Source: Agapanthus africanus (lineage: Eukaryota > Streptophyta > Magnoliopsida > Asparagales > Amaryllidaceae). Taken from it: a DNA stretch of 64,000 nt. The stretch's first letter is position 1. The number at the start of each line of letters is the position of its first letter. The notes beneath the pieces were generated by a model. It was not told the DNA's origin. It made no database searches and worked only from the letters and a program-made list of their open reading frames with translations. Shown here piece after piece: positions 50,283-61,843 of this stretch. The position numbers and the translations under genes are program-made. The stretch covers positions 623,253,348 through 623,317,347 of the forward strand of contig CM057342.1 in the NCBI GenBank assembly GCA_030015575.1, read 5' to 3'.

Positions 50283-52036
50283 GTTTAACTGTGATATTTC
50301 GTGAGTGGGGCTCGATTTTGCGCTGATGTGGCACTATAGAGTTATCGCTTATGCTTTCCGACAGTTAGAGGAAGTACGACCAGGATATCCCATTCATGAA
50401 TTGGAGATGGCCGCGGTGGTCGTGCGTTGAAGATCTAAGGACACTACTTGTTCGGGGAGTCGTGTCAGATTTTCACGGACCACCAGAGCTTATTGTATAT
50501 CTTCCTACAGCGGGTTTTGATTGTTGAGACAGTCTTCTGCAGATTTACAGTTCTTGTGCGATCGTTGAGTATAGCTTTTGTTCACCTCTACTGAGGGGAC
50601 AACTTGCTCATGTCCGCTCCCGACCACTTTTCCTTAATCGCTTTCGCGAGGCACAGCCCGCCGATGCTCGTTCGTCAGAGATTCTTGAGCATACTCGGCT
50701 GGGTAAAGATTCGAAGTCCTTGATTTGTGACCAGATGTGCTACGTATAGGGACGCATTTGTGTGTACCTGTTGCTGATGGGCAGAGACGCGAAATCCTAA
50801 AGTGGGCACCTCAGTCAGCGTTCAATGTTCATTTAAGTTCCACCAATTTGTAGTATGACTTGTGAGATGGTTACGGATGGACAGGGATGAAGGGTGAAGT
50901 TTTGGATTTCGTTTCAAGGTGCCTGTCTTGTTTTAAGCTAAGGTTGAACATCTGAGACCGGCTGGAGAGTTGCAACCTTTAACCGTTCCAGAGTGGGAAT
51001 AGGAGCAGATCTCCATGAATTTTGTTGTGGTGTCTACTCGGTTTAGGCAGGGTGTGACTCCATTTGGGTGTTTGTTGTCCGGTTTTGCTCAGTTTGCTCA
51101 GTTGTTCTTTGTTAAGTTGTGCGTTTTCACGGAGTTCCTTCATGCGTTATATCCAATAGAGGCACCCTATTCGCTTGCCATCTTGGGCAGAAGCTTCAGG
51201 AAGCCTTGGGTACTGGTTGAGCTTTAGCTCCGTTTTCCATCCGTTGACTGGTGGTTAGACAAAACGGACTATACAGACTCTGGAGGATATGCTTGTTGTG
51301 TGTGTACTATTTATTGTCGGCAGTTGGGATCGTCACTTGCCATTGTTAGGATTCTCCTTCGATAGCAGTTATCAGGAGACATTCCAATTGGTAACCTTTA
51401 GGTTTTGTTTGGTAGGTCGTGTCAATCGCCAGTCTATTTTTCTGCCTCTGCGAGAGTATGATTTTTGGACCTCAGTTGGTCTAGAGGCTTCAGAGATGAT
51501 CCAGCTGGTTCAGGTCAGGATGAGAGCAGCCTAGTGCAGACAGAGGTCTTATGCCGACGGTGGTGGTCACAGACTTGAGTTCGCAGTGGGAGATCATGTA
51601 TTCCTACGGATTTTCCGATGAATGACGTGTTGAGTTTTGGGAAGCTTATCCCAGGATTGTAGATCCTTTTGAGATCCTCAAGCGAGTTAGTTCCGATGCC
51701 TATAATTTGGCACTTCCGCCCAGATTATTGAGTATTCACCCCGTATTCCTTGTGTCGATACTTTTCAATTACCTTCATGACCTTTTTCACATGATTCAGC
51801 ACCAGAATATTTAGCTTGGACTTGATCTTTTCTTTCACCAGCAGCCAATTGTGTTAATGGCTCGGCAGGTGGAGAAACTTCGGTCAAGGATCTTTTCATC
51901 TGTGGAGGGTTTTCTTGGCGTAGCCGTATAGTGAAGTGATCACTAGGGAGGCTGCGAGCGAGATTTGGGAGTTTTGTACTCTTCTCTTTGAAGGTACGCT
52001 TAATGAGAATTTTAAATTCAGGGACCGAATTTCTTT
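50283..52036 (+). pseudogene. Decayed RNase H, integrase and chromodomain-like tail of G1
   Basis: It resumes after the LARD array with the second GTTTA (50283-50287). RNase H sequence runs on to about 50600. Integrase is recognised by its spaced conserved phrases: HDSIWV-like near 51060, and GSWDRHLPLL at 51319-51348 in the place of the usual GSWDRHLPLAEFAYN motif. The C-terminal part has NLALPPRLLSIHPVF (51704-51748) and a QVEKLRS segment near 51870, as in chromoviruses just before and inside the chromodomain. It is broken many times. The family call (Tekay/Del) is from these motifs and the long LTRs; a tree would be needed to settle the clade. Confidence 0.8.
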
Positions 52037-52049
52037 AAGGGGGGAAGAT
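52037..52049 (+). other. Polypurine tract of G1
   Basis: AAGGGGGGAAGAT directly before the 3' LTR start at 52050. The upstream phrase GGGACCGAATTTCTTT is also shared with every LARD unit, where the reverse complement follows the LTR (for example from 27744). Confidence 0.93.
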
Positions 52050-54516
52050 TGTAACGTTTTAGAAACCGTTTTGCGAATTTTCCTTTTTTAGGGTAAAATA
52101 GTCGGTGTTTTCCCTTTTAACCCGATTGTGATCAAACTTCTGTATAGACTTGTCGTCACCTAGTTTAGCTAGAATGAAGCTGGTGCGCGGGTTTTGGGGG
52201 TCAATGGGAAGTTTTGGTTCACATAGATTTTTTTCCTAATTAAATTATTTTAAGTTGTTATTTATGCATTTAATTATTAGTTAATGTGAGTGTTTCATTT
52301 TTGGCCAAATTTTCTTTATCTTTTGCTTTGGCCGAATCTTATTGTGAGGTGTAGGGTTTTTATTTGGATGTGTCATGAGTTGAGGTGGCTTTGCATTTAA
52401 GTTTCTTGCCACCTTTAAGATATTTTCATATGGTATTTTGTGTTGAGATTTGGGTGTGGTCACCACTTGCTTTATATGTGCTCACCGCCCATCATTTCCT
52501 GAGAACACAATTCAGCCCCCTCCCCCACTTTGGCTGAGCCCATTTTTGTTGCAAGCATTTTTTTGATTCGTTGCAAATTTGTTAGCTCACTCACTTCACA
52601 ACTCCAAAAGGAAACTTCAATTATCTTTCACCCGATTTGTTGGGTGCCTTGAGGCAAAATATTCTACATTCTCTCTACTTCAATCTTAGACTTGTCGGCT
52701 AGCAGACTTGATTTTTGGATCTTTTGTGGAGGTATAAAACCCTAACCCTAATCTTTTTATTGTTCTAATACTTTAATTAGCTTATTAGTTGTTAAAATTA
52801 AGCTATTTAGATGCATGTTTAAAATTCTAGAATTGGTTTTTGGATAATCAATTAGGGCTTTAATTAGTGAATAGGTTAATTGTTAATTTTAGGCAAAAGA
52901 AAACTTAACCGACTTGCTAGATTTGTTAATTGATATTTTCCTAATTACCTAATTAGCTTAATTACAAACTAGACTTTTGCTAATCCTAATTAGATGAGAT
53001 TAAAATTATAAAAAAGGTTTAAATGGTTTAATCTTGCTAATTAGTGATGTTTGTAAATTCTAGTTTGGTAAAAAGTTGTAGTTTGGTGCTAAAATGTTAT
53101 ATATTGCTTACTAGGTTTCGGTAAATTTTAGGCGTGGGTTTCTTTTGACGTTGCGACGTTAATTATATTGATTCCACGCTATATCTTGTGTTGTGAATGC
53201 ACGATCGGTACGATCAGGGTCTACACTTGGTAGTTGTGTCGCTTTGCGTTCCTAGTTAGGGTCATGCCGATATCGTTCGTGTCTTTGTGTAGCTTTTGCT
53301 CTTGAGTTGGTTTTGTAGTGTCGCTACGCACGTTAGCCACTTGACGAACACTTGAGAGTATGTTTGGAGTTGGTGCGTCGGTCAAACATAGTTGGCACGT
53401 GTTATTGGTCGATTGCTAATATTTACTTGTTATATAATTATATTCTTTCAGGATCGCAAGCGGGGACTTCGGGCGCTGCGAACAGGGGAAAGCGAGTAGT
53501 TGGCTTTACTTAACCAGGAACGTTGGTGTGTAGATTTAACGTCTGCAGGGGGATCGCCCGCATGGCGTTATGCGTCTGGGCTAGATCAAATGACATGATT
53601 ATTAGTTAGAAGTATACGGATATTAATTGTGCATGTATATCTTGTTGCTTATCTCATTTCCTTGTGTATGGACTTAGTATGTTTGGAGTTGGTGCGTTGT
53701 TCATGTTTCACGAGCACTAATTGTATTCCACACACACACCGTCAATAATTGCCACGACACGCACAACACTCATACATATATGGTATTGTATTGTTTAGGG
53801 GTATTGAGACTTGATCCTTATTTTCCTTCGTGCATATGAGATATAGCATACAAGTATACATACATGCTTACACATATGCCTTGACATGCTTACATGCTAG
53901 TTACCTATATACCTATACGGTATTGTACCATTAGTGATAGGTATCTACACATATAATGATATAGCTACTTGTATATCTTGCATACATACTTCACTTATAT
54001 CTGAAGGATATATTACATCATTTTTGATAGGTAGAAACCTATACCTTGCTATATACCTACAGGTTTACACATATATCTGGCTATAGCTACATGTTTACCT
54101 TTATTTGATATTATATAGACTTGGAGAAATAAGGAACCGCATGATATATATATTAACTTGTTGCAGTTAAATAGCGGTTTTTTTCCTTTATATGCTCATA
54201 TTACTGTTTCATGTTGCATATATTACATTCATGGATTTTATATGATGTTCTCTGATATTTTTACTCCTAAGTATATATAACAGTGGAATGGGACGCTGTT
54301 ATATATGCCTATATATATATATATATAGGCATATTAGTGGAATGGGACGCTAATATATATGTATTGATTCATGCATTTATACTTATTCATTACTTGATAT
54401 TTTCTGGATTTGAGGACCGTGGTGGTTTTATGATATTATGCAAGTATCCATATTCTTTACTTGATATTTGTATGCATCCACTCGGAGATTTGTTTTAAAC
54501 CGATACGGGATCGAGA

Positions 54517-54697
54517 GTGTCGATGTTGGGGCACTTAAGATTCGGAGGACGTATATACCGATACATGGAACACAAGTGTCGAGGTGAGACACTTGGGTTT
54601 CGAGGAACGTATAGATATCAGAAAACCGATACGTGGATCACGGGTGTCGATGCTAGACACTTGTTTCATGATGTTTTTGGGTGTCGATGTTGGACAC
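54517..54697 (+). repeat. Dyad array GTGTC...GACAC in the G1 3' LTR
   Basis: Four dyads, one fewer than in the 5' LTR. The one at 54644-54660, GTGTCGATGCTAGACAC, is identical to the single copy in each LARD LTR (reverse complement at 24175-24191). Confidence 0.75.
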
Positions 54698-54715
54698 TCA
54701 CTTTATATGAGGTTT

Positions 54716-54885
54716 ACTTGATATCGTACATTCCGGATATATGAGAGTTACTTGATATTGTACATTCAGGATATATGAGGTTTACTTGATATTGTATATT
54801 CAGGATATATGAGATTTACTTGATATTGTACATTCAGGATATATGAGATTTACTTGATATTGTACATTCAGGATATACGAGACTT
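54716..54885 (+). repeat. 34-bp tandem repeat, five copies, G1 3' LTR
   Basis: Units begin near 54716, 54750, 54784, 54818 and 54852, with the same core as the six-unit array of the 5' LTR. Confidence 0.9.
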
Positions 54886-55862
54886 ACAGGATATGAGGTC
54901 CGATTTCGGGGCTGATTTGTAGAAATTTGGGATTTAGTTTATCTTGATGGACTTTGGTCCGGATTCCGTGAGGATGACATGTTTTATCCCATACTCCGTA
55001 TTTACTTTATATTCATTGCTTAATGTATTTGTAGTACCTGATAGAGTACCTTTCATGACTGTTTTATATACTTATTGCTATTTATTGCTTCATGTATTAG
55101 TTGTACCTGATAGAGTACCTTTCATGACTGTTGCCTACATATGGCCATTTATTGCTTTTAGCTTACATGTGACAGATTCGCGCAGTACGTGCATACTTGC
55201 GATTACCTGCATATGTTATTTACTATTCATGAGTTGGCAACTCACCCCCGTTGTGCCACAGTGTTTTGCAGGTAGTCCCTCAGGGCAGTCGCGGCAGGCT
55301 TTTCATCTTTCATATCATCTTTTGCAGCAGATACCGCTTCGGCTGACCGCGCGCAGTTTTGCTATAGGTAGGTTTTGCGGCTATCCGATGTTGTTTATTG
55401 TTATCTTTGTACCATGTACTCTCCATCTACCACTTTTATGTATGACTTAGAGACTTGATGAAAGGACGATATTGTATGTTATTTTGTGACTTGGAGGTCT
55501 TTTATGCAGTTTTACTTATATCGTCTTTTATTTCTTCGCTACGGCGTCGTATATCTATTGTGGTGGTTGTTTTCCGCCGTTGGGCGTGGATTTTCTCCCG
55601 TTGGGGATGGTTTACTTATATTTATGTTGTACCCATTTTTGGGGTTAGTTTTTACAAAGGAGGTGCTGCCAAAATTTTTAAGAAAGTAAATTTGGACTTT
55701 ACAGAATTTGTACTCGAGATTTTCAAAAGTTTTAAAAATGTTCTTATCACTTACTAGTTTTGATGGTTTAGATTGCTGGGTTTTTGGCTTACTTAAATTG
55801 CGTTACTCCTGTAGACGCTGCGTAGTTTAAGGGCCGTCACATGCCATTTTCGGGTCGTGACA

Positions 55863-57479
55863 GATAGGAGGGGATTCGTCTCTCCCGTTATTGGGAATTG
55901 ATGTTGCGCTATGCTCGATTGGCCATAACATGAAATCCCTGGTCAGGGTTGCTGAGATTTTCTGGTAAGTGTTATCAGTAGTTTCTCGAACCGTTATGGA
56001 CCTTGCATCGGCATGACTTATCAGGCTATTGGGGTCTGACGTTTTACCACCCCAGGCGATGATATGCGACATATCAGACGAAGAGACCGGACTGTACGGC
56101 AGTGTTACTGTCAGGATTTTGCAGGAGTTAGAGCGTGCTTGCTTGATGATCTTCTGATCGTTCAATACCCGGGTAGTCATTACGTCCAACTATTACCGCT
56201 GACGGCTTGTGGGTGCTTGATGTGATCACCACCTACTGCCGGCGTATTGACAAGTCTTTAGAGTCTTACACAGAGATTTCACTGGCTCAGGCAAAACGAA
56301 GTAGGAGCACATATGTGATATGTGCGGGACCGAGATTAATACGAGTATGTGATACCGTATTCTATTCTCGTGATATAAAGTATCGATCGGTTATATGTGA
56401 TATAGCCGGGTTATCAAATCAAATGTTGATTCGATAAGTCGATACTGTATCGGTCGGTTATATGCGGTATAGCCGGGTTAACGAATCAAGTGTTGATTCG
56501 ATATGATGATACAAATAATATTAGTCGGTCATATGAGATATAACCGGACTATTAAATCAAGTGTTGATTTAATGATTTAATGTATAATTATATATTTGAT
56601 ATATTAATTTACATTAACTAATATTAGCTCACTTAAACATTTATTTTTCTCATATGTGCACACTTAATATATATGTGATATATATTAATTGTGTTTTTAT
56701 TTTGTGTCATGGTTGATGATACAAGATACATGGGTGTATGAGACTTACACCATGATAAAAATAATGTAGGGTTTATTTATTTAGTGTAAATCAATTATTA
56801 GTTGGATATTGGTCACATGGCATGAAGCTTTGAGAAGCTTGGAGACCCATTGACTAGTCTACTAGTTTTGTTTTATACTAGATATTTTATTAACTCAACC
56901 ATTATCTTAACTCATGGTTAAGTCTCTACATGAGACATATTAGATATTTTCTCACCCATGTTTGCCAATCTCTCTCACAATATTATCTCTCTTCATTTTC
57001 TTTTAGAGCTCTCTAGCTCTTGAGCAAGTGAGAAACCCTAGTGAGAAAATTAATTCCAAAGTGAGAAAAAATCCTACTTCATCATCTTATACTAGATTAG
57101 CACTTTAGTATAGGGTATTAGCTTCACTAATCCCACATTAGTGAAGAGGGTAGTTTGGGTTAGTGTCTCCTCGACGTAGATCATCTTCGGCCTCGAAGAC
57201 TTCAAGCAAGATCGTTGCTTTCTTCTCATAGAGCCATTCAAGAGTCCGCAAGATCATTTCATCGCAGTGAAGGGACTATTACACGGAGCTATTGAAGTGA
57301 AGGACCGGTCTACAAAGGTTGTATTCCTGATTCACTTAGATTTTAAGTTGTTAACATTGCTTGTTTGTTTAAATTTCTAGTTAATGATTCTTGGTTAGAG
57401 TTACTTAGAACGACAAAAATTTAAAAACGGCATGGAAGATGCCTCCCGAAACCTTGCTGCAATCCTAGGTAACCCTACA
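55863..57479 (+). repeat. 3' LTR of Copia-1, second part
   Basis: It starts with GATAG (55863-55867), the right copy of the G1 target duplication, and continues GAGGGGATTCGTCTCTCCC, which is the continuation expected from the intact Copia-4 LTR. Repeated phrases with TCGGTTATATG and GTGTTGATTCGAT (about 56390-56580) match 2530-2680 in reverse. It ends CCTAGGTAACCCTACA at 57479. With the first part the LTR is about 2.26 kb, close to the 2.22 kb of Copia-4. Confidence 0.87.
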
Positions 57480-58248
57480 GTTATTTACTATTCACGAGTT
57501 GGCAACTCACCCCTGTTGTGCCGCAGGGTTTTTCAGGTCTGATCATCAGAGTGGCCACGGCAGGGCGCCTTATTATCTCTACTTTTGCGGATACCGCTAC
57601 GGTTGGTTGTGAAGCCATTTTCTATAGGTGGGTTGCAATTATCCAATGATGTACATTGTATATTTCTTGTATATAGTACTTTCCATCTACCACCTTCATG
57701 TATTGACTTAGAGGCGAGTTGTGAGGATCGTTGTTGTATATTTTTATGACTCTGGTTGTCGTGCTCATGTGAGCCGGCCTTTTATATATGTGGTTTATCT
57801 TTTCTTCGCTACGTCGTCGTATATCTGTTGTGGTGGTTGTTCAGTCGTTAGGTGAGATTTTCTCCCGTTTGGGGATGCTTTACTTCTTTCTTATGTTTGT
57901 ACCCGTTTCGGGGCTAGTTTTTACAAAGGAGGTGCTGTCGAAATTTTTATGAAAAACAAACATTAAGTTTAAAGATTTGCATCGAGATTTATTAAAAGTG
58001 ATTTATCTTCCTTTCTTGTAATGTTTTAGATTGCCGGGTTTTTTGGCTTACTTAATTGCGTTACGCCTGTTGACATTACGTAGTTTAAGTGCCGGTCATG
58101 TGCCCAATTTTGGATCATGACAAAGTTGGAATCAGAGTGCTAGGTTTTACCTTTCTGAGTGTACCATGACCTTCGTATGATGGAGTAGGTAGCTTAAGCA
58201 GAGCGACTTAGCGTGTGTATGTTCCGCGGCATACTTAAGACACGGTGC
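57480..58248 (+). mobile_element. R0: remnant of an older Gypsy LTR, primer site and leader
   Basis: The last 643 bp of an LTR (57480-58122, ending GGATCATGACA), a decayed primer site (TGGAATCAGAGT, 58127-58138) and leader up to 58248 containing TATGTTCCGCGGCATAC. All three parts match G1 and the LARD in the same order. The palindromic block is at 57496-57508. Copia-1 ends at its left border and Copia-3 starts at its right border, so the rest of this element lies outside or is displaced. Diverged and old. Confidence 0.85.
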
Positions 58249-60264
58249 TGTTAGTGTGATATGCCCTAGAGGCCATTATTGTATAGTACTAGTTTGTATA
58301 TTACATTTTGGAAGCTTGGGATATATACACAGATTGACATTCTTGCTCAATATGGTAGTATGCTACTTGGTTTGTATCTATCTTAATATGTGTATGTGTT
58401 TCTTTTTAACATATTGCTAATACATATTGATAGAGCCCTTAGGATCTTTTGCTTGACTACCAGCGTTGTGATGGCGGTCACACTAATGGGGGCTGGGTAG
58501 TCTATAAGCACATCTTTATACAGGTCCCTGGTCGTAGAATTATCGAGACAGGGCATCGATACTCCAGAGTAGACTAGTGTATACGCTTCTCGTCCCAGGA
58601 GGGGAGATGGTCTGTCCCACAGCCATCAGTATGTCGTACTGGAGATAGTATGCAGGTGCTCGTTAGGTTACGAGTACACTGGACATGACTCGCTGGGAAC
58701 TGTTGGTTGGTATTATACCTATCCTCAGTTATCAGTTCCTAGATGACATGAGTACAGCTTAGTCCGTTGACTTGACACTGTAACTTAGCCTCGAGTGTGT
58801 TCCCACTGTTCTTAGATTACTGCCCTACCACGGCTCTATTGAGTCATGCAAACAGGTAGTAGTTGGGTGCAGTCCCGAAGCACTTAGAGGCAGTGACGGT
58901 TAGACAGGATTCGTCTCTCCCGGTATTGGGGGTTGATATCGCGCTGTGTCTAGGAGAGCCATTACACAAAGTCCCCGGCCAGGGCAAGTGAGATTTACTG
59001 GTAGTATTTCCAGTAGTTTCTCAGGGTGTTCTGGGCTACACTACTACACGACTTGTACCGCTATTAGGCGTTTGATGTTTACCGCCCCCTAGGCCCACAT
59101 GCGATACTCTTAGACGAACAGACCGGACTGTACGGAGATTGTCACATTCAGGCTCAGTAAGAGTTCCGATGGGTTCACCTCATCGGTCTTCTTATCGGCA
59201 TCTACCAGGGGACCGTTACGTACAGCTAGTACCGCTTACGGCCTGTGGTTAAACCCACTGCCAGCGTAGTGTCGAGTGTTTAGAGTCCCACACAGAGGGT
59301 TGTTCACCTTTGGGTGAAACGAGATAGAGGTCGTATGGTTTTACGACAGGGTTCGTTCACATATCCGTACTTGTACATGTTCGGTGTTCAGACAGTTGAT
59401 ACAAGTGGGCTTTGGTTTAAGCCAGATCCTAGTATTTGGTTTTGGGTTGGTTCAGTCTCATTGTATTCGTGTTCCTCGGAACACGGATGCGGGTGTGTAT
59501 ACACAGTTGACAGAGGCAGAGGAACTTCATTAGGGTTTTGACCATTGACTTGATTAATACCATAATGAGATGGAGGAAATTGATTAATGCGTTTTAATTA
59601 GAGATAATTGTATCATGGTTAATTGCTTTGACCATTTGACTAAGTTGACCCATGTTGACTTAGATATTTTTGTGAGCATGCTTAGCATTAATTGTGACAT
59701 GATAATGGTCAAATCAATATTAACCATGACAATTTATCCTAATTAAAATTATCATTATTCTTTTTGTTCATATCAGTTCTATCTCCTTATTTTATCATGA
59801 CACATTCTCTCTCTTGCAAGCTCTCTCCTCTTCCTGTCTCAAGGCTCTCTTTTTTCATGAGTTGAAAATCAAGAGTTTTGTGAGATCAAACCACCAAAAC
59901 ACCTCTCTACTCACTCTAGGGTTCTTAGTCTAGCAAGCCAAGCACTCTAGTTACTTCATTGTTGAGGTAGGAGCTCAAGGTAGAGGCTTTCGGGTGGATC
60001 TTTCTTTGGCAAAGAGAAGACGGTTAGGAGGAGCCATCTACACCATTCCAAGGAGCTCACAAGAAGAGGAAGCAACACAAGAAGGGAAGGAGTTCAAGAC
60101 CAAGGTATAATCATCTAACCTGGTAGTTAAAACTCTAAGTTAGTTTGTTAGTTTTTGTTTAGAAAAGATCCTTCTTGGTTAGTCTATATTTCCTTGTGAG
60201 AAAAATTCGATTTTTACCTATTCCTCCTCCCTGAAAGTACCGGGGTCGGTAACATAGACTTATA
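58249..60264 (+). repeat. 5' LTR of Copia-3 (2.0 kb)
   Basis: It opens TGTTAGTGTGATATGCCC. The end reads CATAGACTTATA instead of ...ACA, just before the primer site, which fits decay of the last dinucleotide. The end stem is AGTCTATAT (60181-60189) with ACATAGACT (60252-60260), one mismatch. The 59314-59541 frame has no known domain. Confidence 0.9.
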
Positions 60265-60265
60265 G

Positions 60266-60278
60266 TGGTATCAGAGCC
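60266..60278 (+). other. Primer binding site of Copia-3
   Basis: TGGTATCAGAGCC, complementary to the 3' end of initiator methionine tRNA. Confidence 0.95.
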
Positions 60279-60440
60279 TAGCTAAACAACAACTAACATG
60301 TTAGCAAAGTCTTTAGAACTTCGATTCCAGAAAAATCGCAAGAAACCATCAAAAACTTGTGTTTTCTGCCGATTTTAAAACAGGTCTAAAAATATTTTCA
60401 GAGACCTGAAAAATATGTGCAGGCTTTTTTAGGGACACCC

Positions 60441-60549
60441 AAGAAAAACGAGCTTGTGACTCGGTCAGACTGCCGTGGAAGCACGGCGAAACTATACGTT
60501 TCGCCGCGGATCCACGGCCGAGTCGAATCGGAGTCAACTCGTTTTTCTT
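60441..60549 (+). other. Leader hairpin of Copia-3
   Basis: Base stem of 12 bp, perfect (60441-60452 with 60538-60549). Then GCCGTGGA (60472-60479) with TCCACGGC (60511-60518). The tip stem is CGGCGAAAC (60484-60492) with GTTTCGCCG (60498-60506) around a 5-nt loop. It starts 163 nt after the primer site. Confidence 0.82.
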
Positions 60550-61633
60550 GCAGATTGTCCAGCTTGAGGTTTTGTGATTTTTCAGATATTTTGTTTCTGC
60601 CCAGATTCTTTTGAGTACATTGTTGTATTTGGGGTAGTTTCAAATTTGAATATTGATCGAAATTCTACAAACTTTAGCTAATTGGATTATATCTGTAATG
60701 CGATATATGTACTGAACGTCTACTAATCGCTATACGTCGATTAGTGAGGGTTGTACATATCTGTGATCTGTGATGTTGGATTGTGTATATGAACTTGTTG
60801 GATTGTCATGGATGAATAGCCGGGGATGTGAGATGAGTGTTTATTTATCTTTCATTTGATATAAATTGTAAATTGATGTAATATTATTTTTGGGTCGCAC
60901 ATCCGGGTTGAGGATGTAGCCGCCTTTGTATGTTATTTCTTTTACTGTTTTCTACTCCTAGGATAGCCCAAGGTGGGGTGCACAGACTACCGGGTACTTT
61001 GAAGTGCCGAGTGGCCTACTCACTTTGTTGAGGGAGACTGCTCCACTTTAGGTATTTGGCGGGTAGTTTGCCACACCTATAGGGGTCTAGGGTGGGGTTT
61101 TGGCTATTCATCACGACCGTGTAATCCGTCTTTCGTTGTAGGTTTGAACAAAACGCGGATTCCTAGCATATCCAATGTGTTCATCTGTAATCTGGAATGA
61201 CTATCATTGCGTCTGACGAATGTATATATCTATATATGATATCTAGTAGACGTTGCTTATGTTTTGCATCCGCACTAGTCCAGCCCCCGCTCTGTCGTTA
61301 GTTAAGTAACCTAACGGGTGATGACGGGGCCCTGTGGCGGATGCGGATGGCATAAGCGTACGTTATATTTTCGTTGTTTTCTGCAATGGTAGGATCAATT
61401 GATGGGACACATTATATTAATGCAAAGAAAACAAACCAAAGTTAAATTGTTGGAACAATTTCAAAACCACTCGGTTTTTTCAAAACAGCAAAACTTTTTA
61501 ATGCGGAGCTTAAACCACTCCTTTTAAAAGCTATCACGTTCCTTCGATTATATCAAGTTCACTACGTTCGCGGTTTCACCAAAACCATTCGTAGCCCTCC
61601 GTCATTTCGTATGGATAGTCAATAGTATTCAAG

Positions 61634-61843
61634 CTATGTTTGTTGGCCAAAATCAAGGCATAGTGATTGGTAGCTGTTGGATATTCATATGAAGTATAGA
61701 TAGATGCGTTGGTTTGGGACAGTCGTACTGCTTTGTTGGCCAAAGTCAAGGGTAGGTATGGGTCGGTTCAAATTAACTTGGAAAATGACGGGTAGAACTT
61801 GACATGTGACTTATGATTTGTTGGCCAAAGTCAAGGTCATAAG
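61634..61843 (+). other. Stem-loops with a repeated loop motif, Copia-3 leader
   Basis: The motif TGTTGGCCAAAGTCAAGG or a near copy occurs at 61641, 61733 and 61819. The first is framed by CTATG/CATAG (61634-61638, 61659-61663). The third is framed by CTTATGA/TCATAAG (61810-61816, 61837-61843). The framing arms are identical to those of Copia-2 while the loop text differs. Confidence 0.65.

Larger units (their letters stand above)
7265..55862 (+). mobile_element. G1: Ty3/Gypsy chromovirus (Tekay/Del-like), nested inside Copia-1
   Basis: Both ends are defined: TGTAACG at 7265 and GTCGTGACA at 55862, flanked by GAAAG (7260-7264) and GATAG (55863-55867). The related intact LTR of Copia-4 reads GCGATAGGAGGGG at this point with no insertion. 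Parts: 5' LTR (split by Copia-2), primer site, decayed gag, protease/RT region, RNase H (split by the LARD array), integrase, a chromodomain-like tail, polypurine tract and 3' LTR. Without the two inner insertions the element is about 11.8 kb. It is broken, with many lesions across the coding region. The two LTRs differ at roughly 5 percent of positions in stretches compared by eye, older than the two insertions it carries. The chromovirus assignment is from motif similarity. Confidence 0.9.
52050..55862 (+). repeat. 3' LTR of G1 (3.8 kb)
   Basis: Uninterrupted LTR from TGTAACG to GTCGTGACA. At 52878-52882 it has AATTG where the 5' LTR carries Copia-2, so it serves as the empty site for that insertion. 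It holds four GTGTC/GACAC dyads, five 34-bp repeats, a 32-bp AT-rich perfect palindrome (54303-54334) not present in the 5' LTR, and the block GAGTTGGCAACTC at 55231-55243. Its reading frames show no known domain. Confidence 0.95.
3833..57479 (+). mobile_element. Copia-1: decayed Ty1/Copia element split by chromovirus G1
   Basis: Parts in order: the last 615 bp or so of an LTR (3833-4447), a decayed pol region (4448-6600), a polypurine tract, and a 3' LTR divided into 6617-7264 and 55863-57479 by the G1 insertion. Gag, protease and a primer site are not recognised. The coding part carries many breaks and is clearly a fossil. The left LTR piece resembles the Copia-3 LTR type more than this element's own 3' LTR, so the element may be a recombinant, or the left piece may belong to another copy. 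At the right end it stops at CTACA (57479), where the R0 Gypsy LTR sequence begins. Confidence 0.75.

Noticed and set aside
51015-51534. Two open frames of 70 and 81 residues that could be taken as separate genes
   Set aside because: They are fragments of the decayed G1 integrase region, recognised by GSWDRHLPLL and neighbouring phrases.
54944-55757. Hydrophobic open frames (168 and 100 residues) resembling membrane proteins
   Set aside because: They fall in the T-rich part of the G1 3' LTR and are not kept in the 5' LTR copy at the same length; chance frames.
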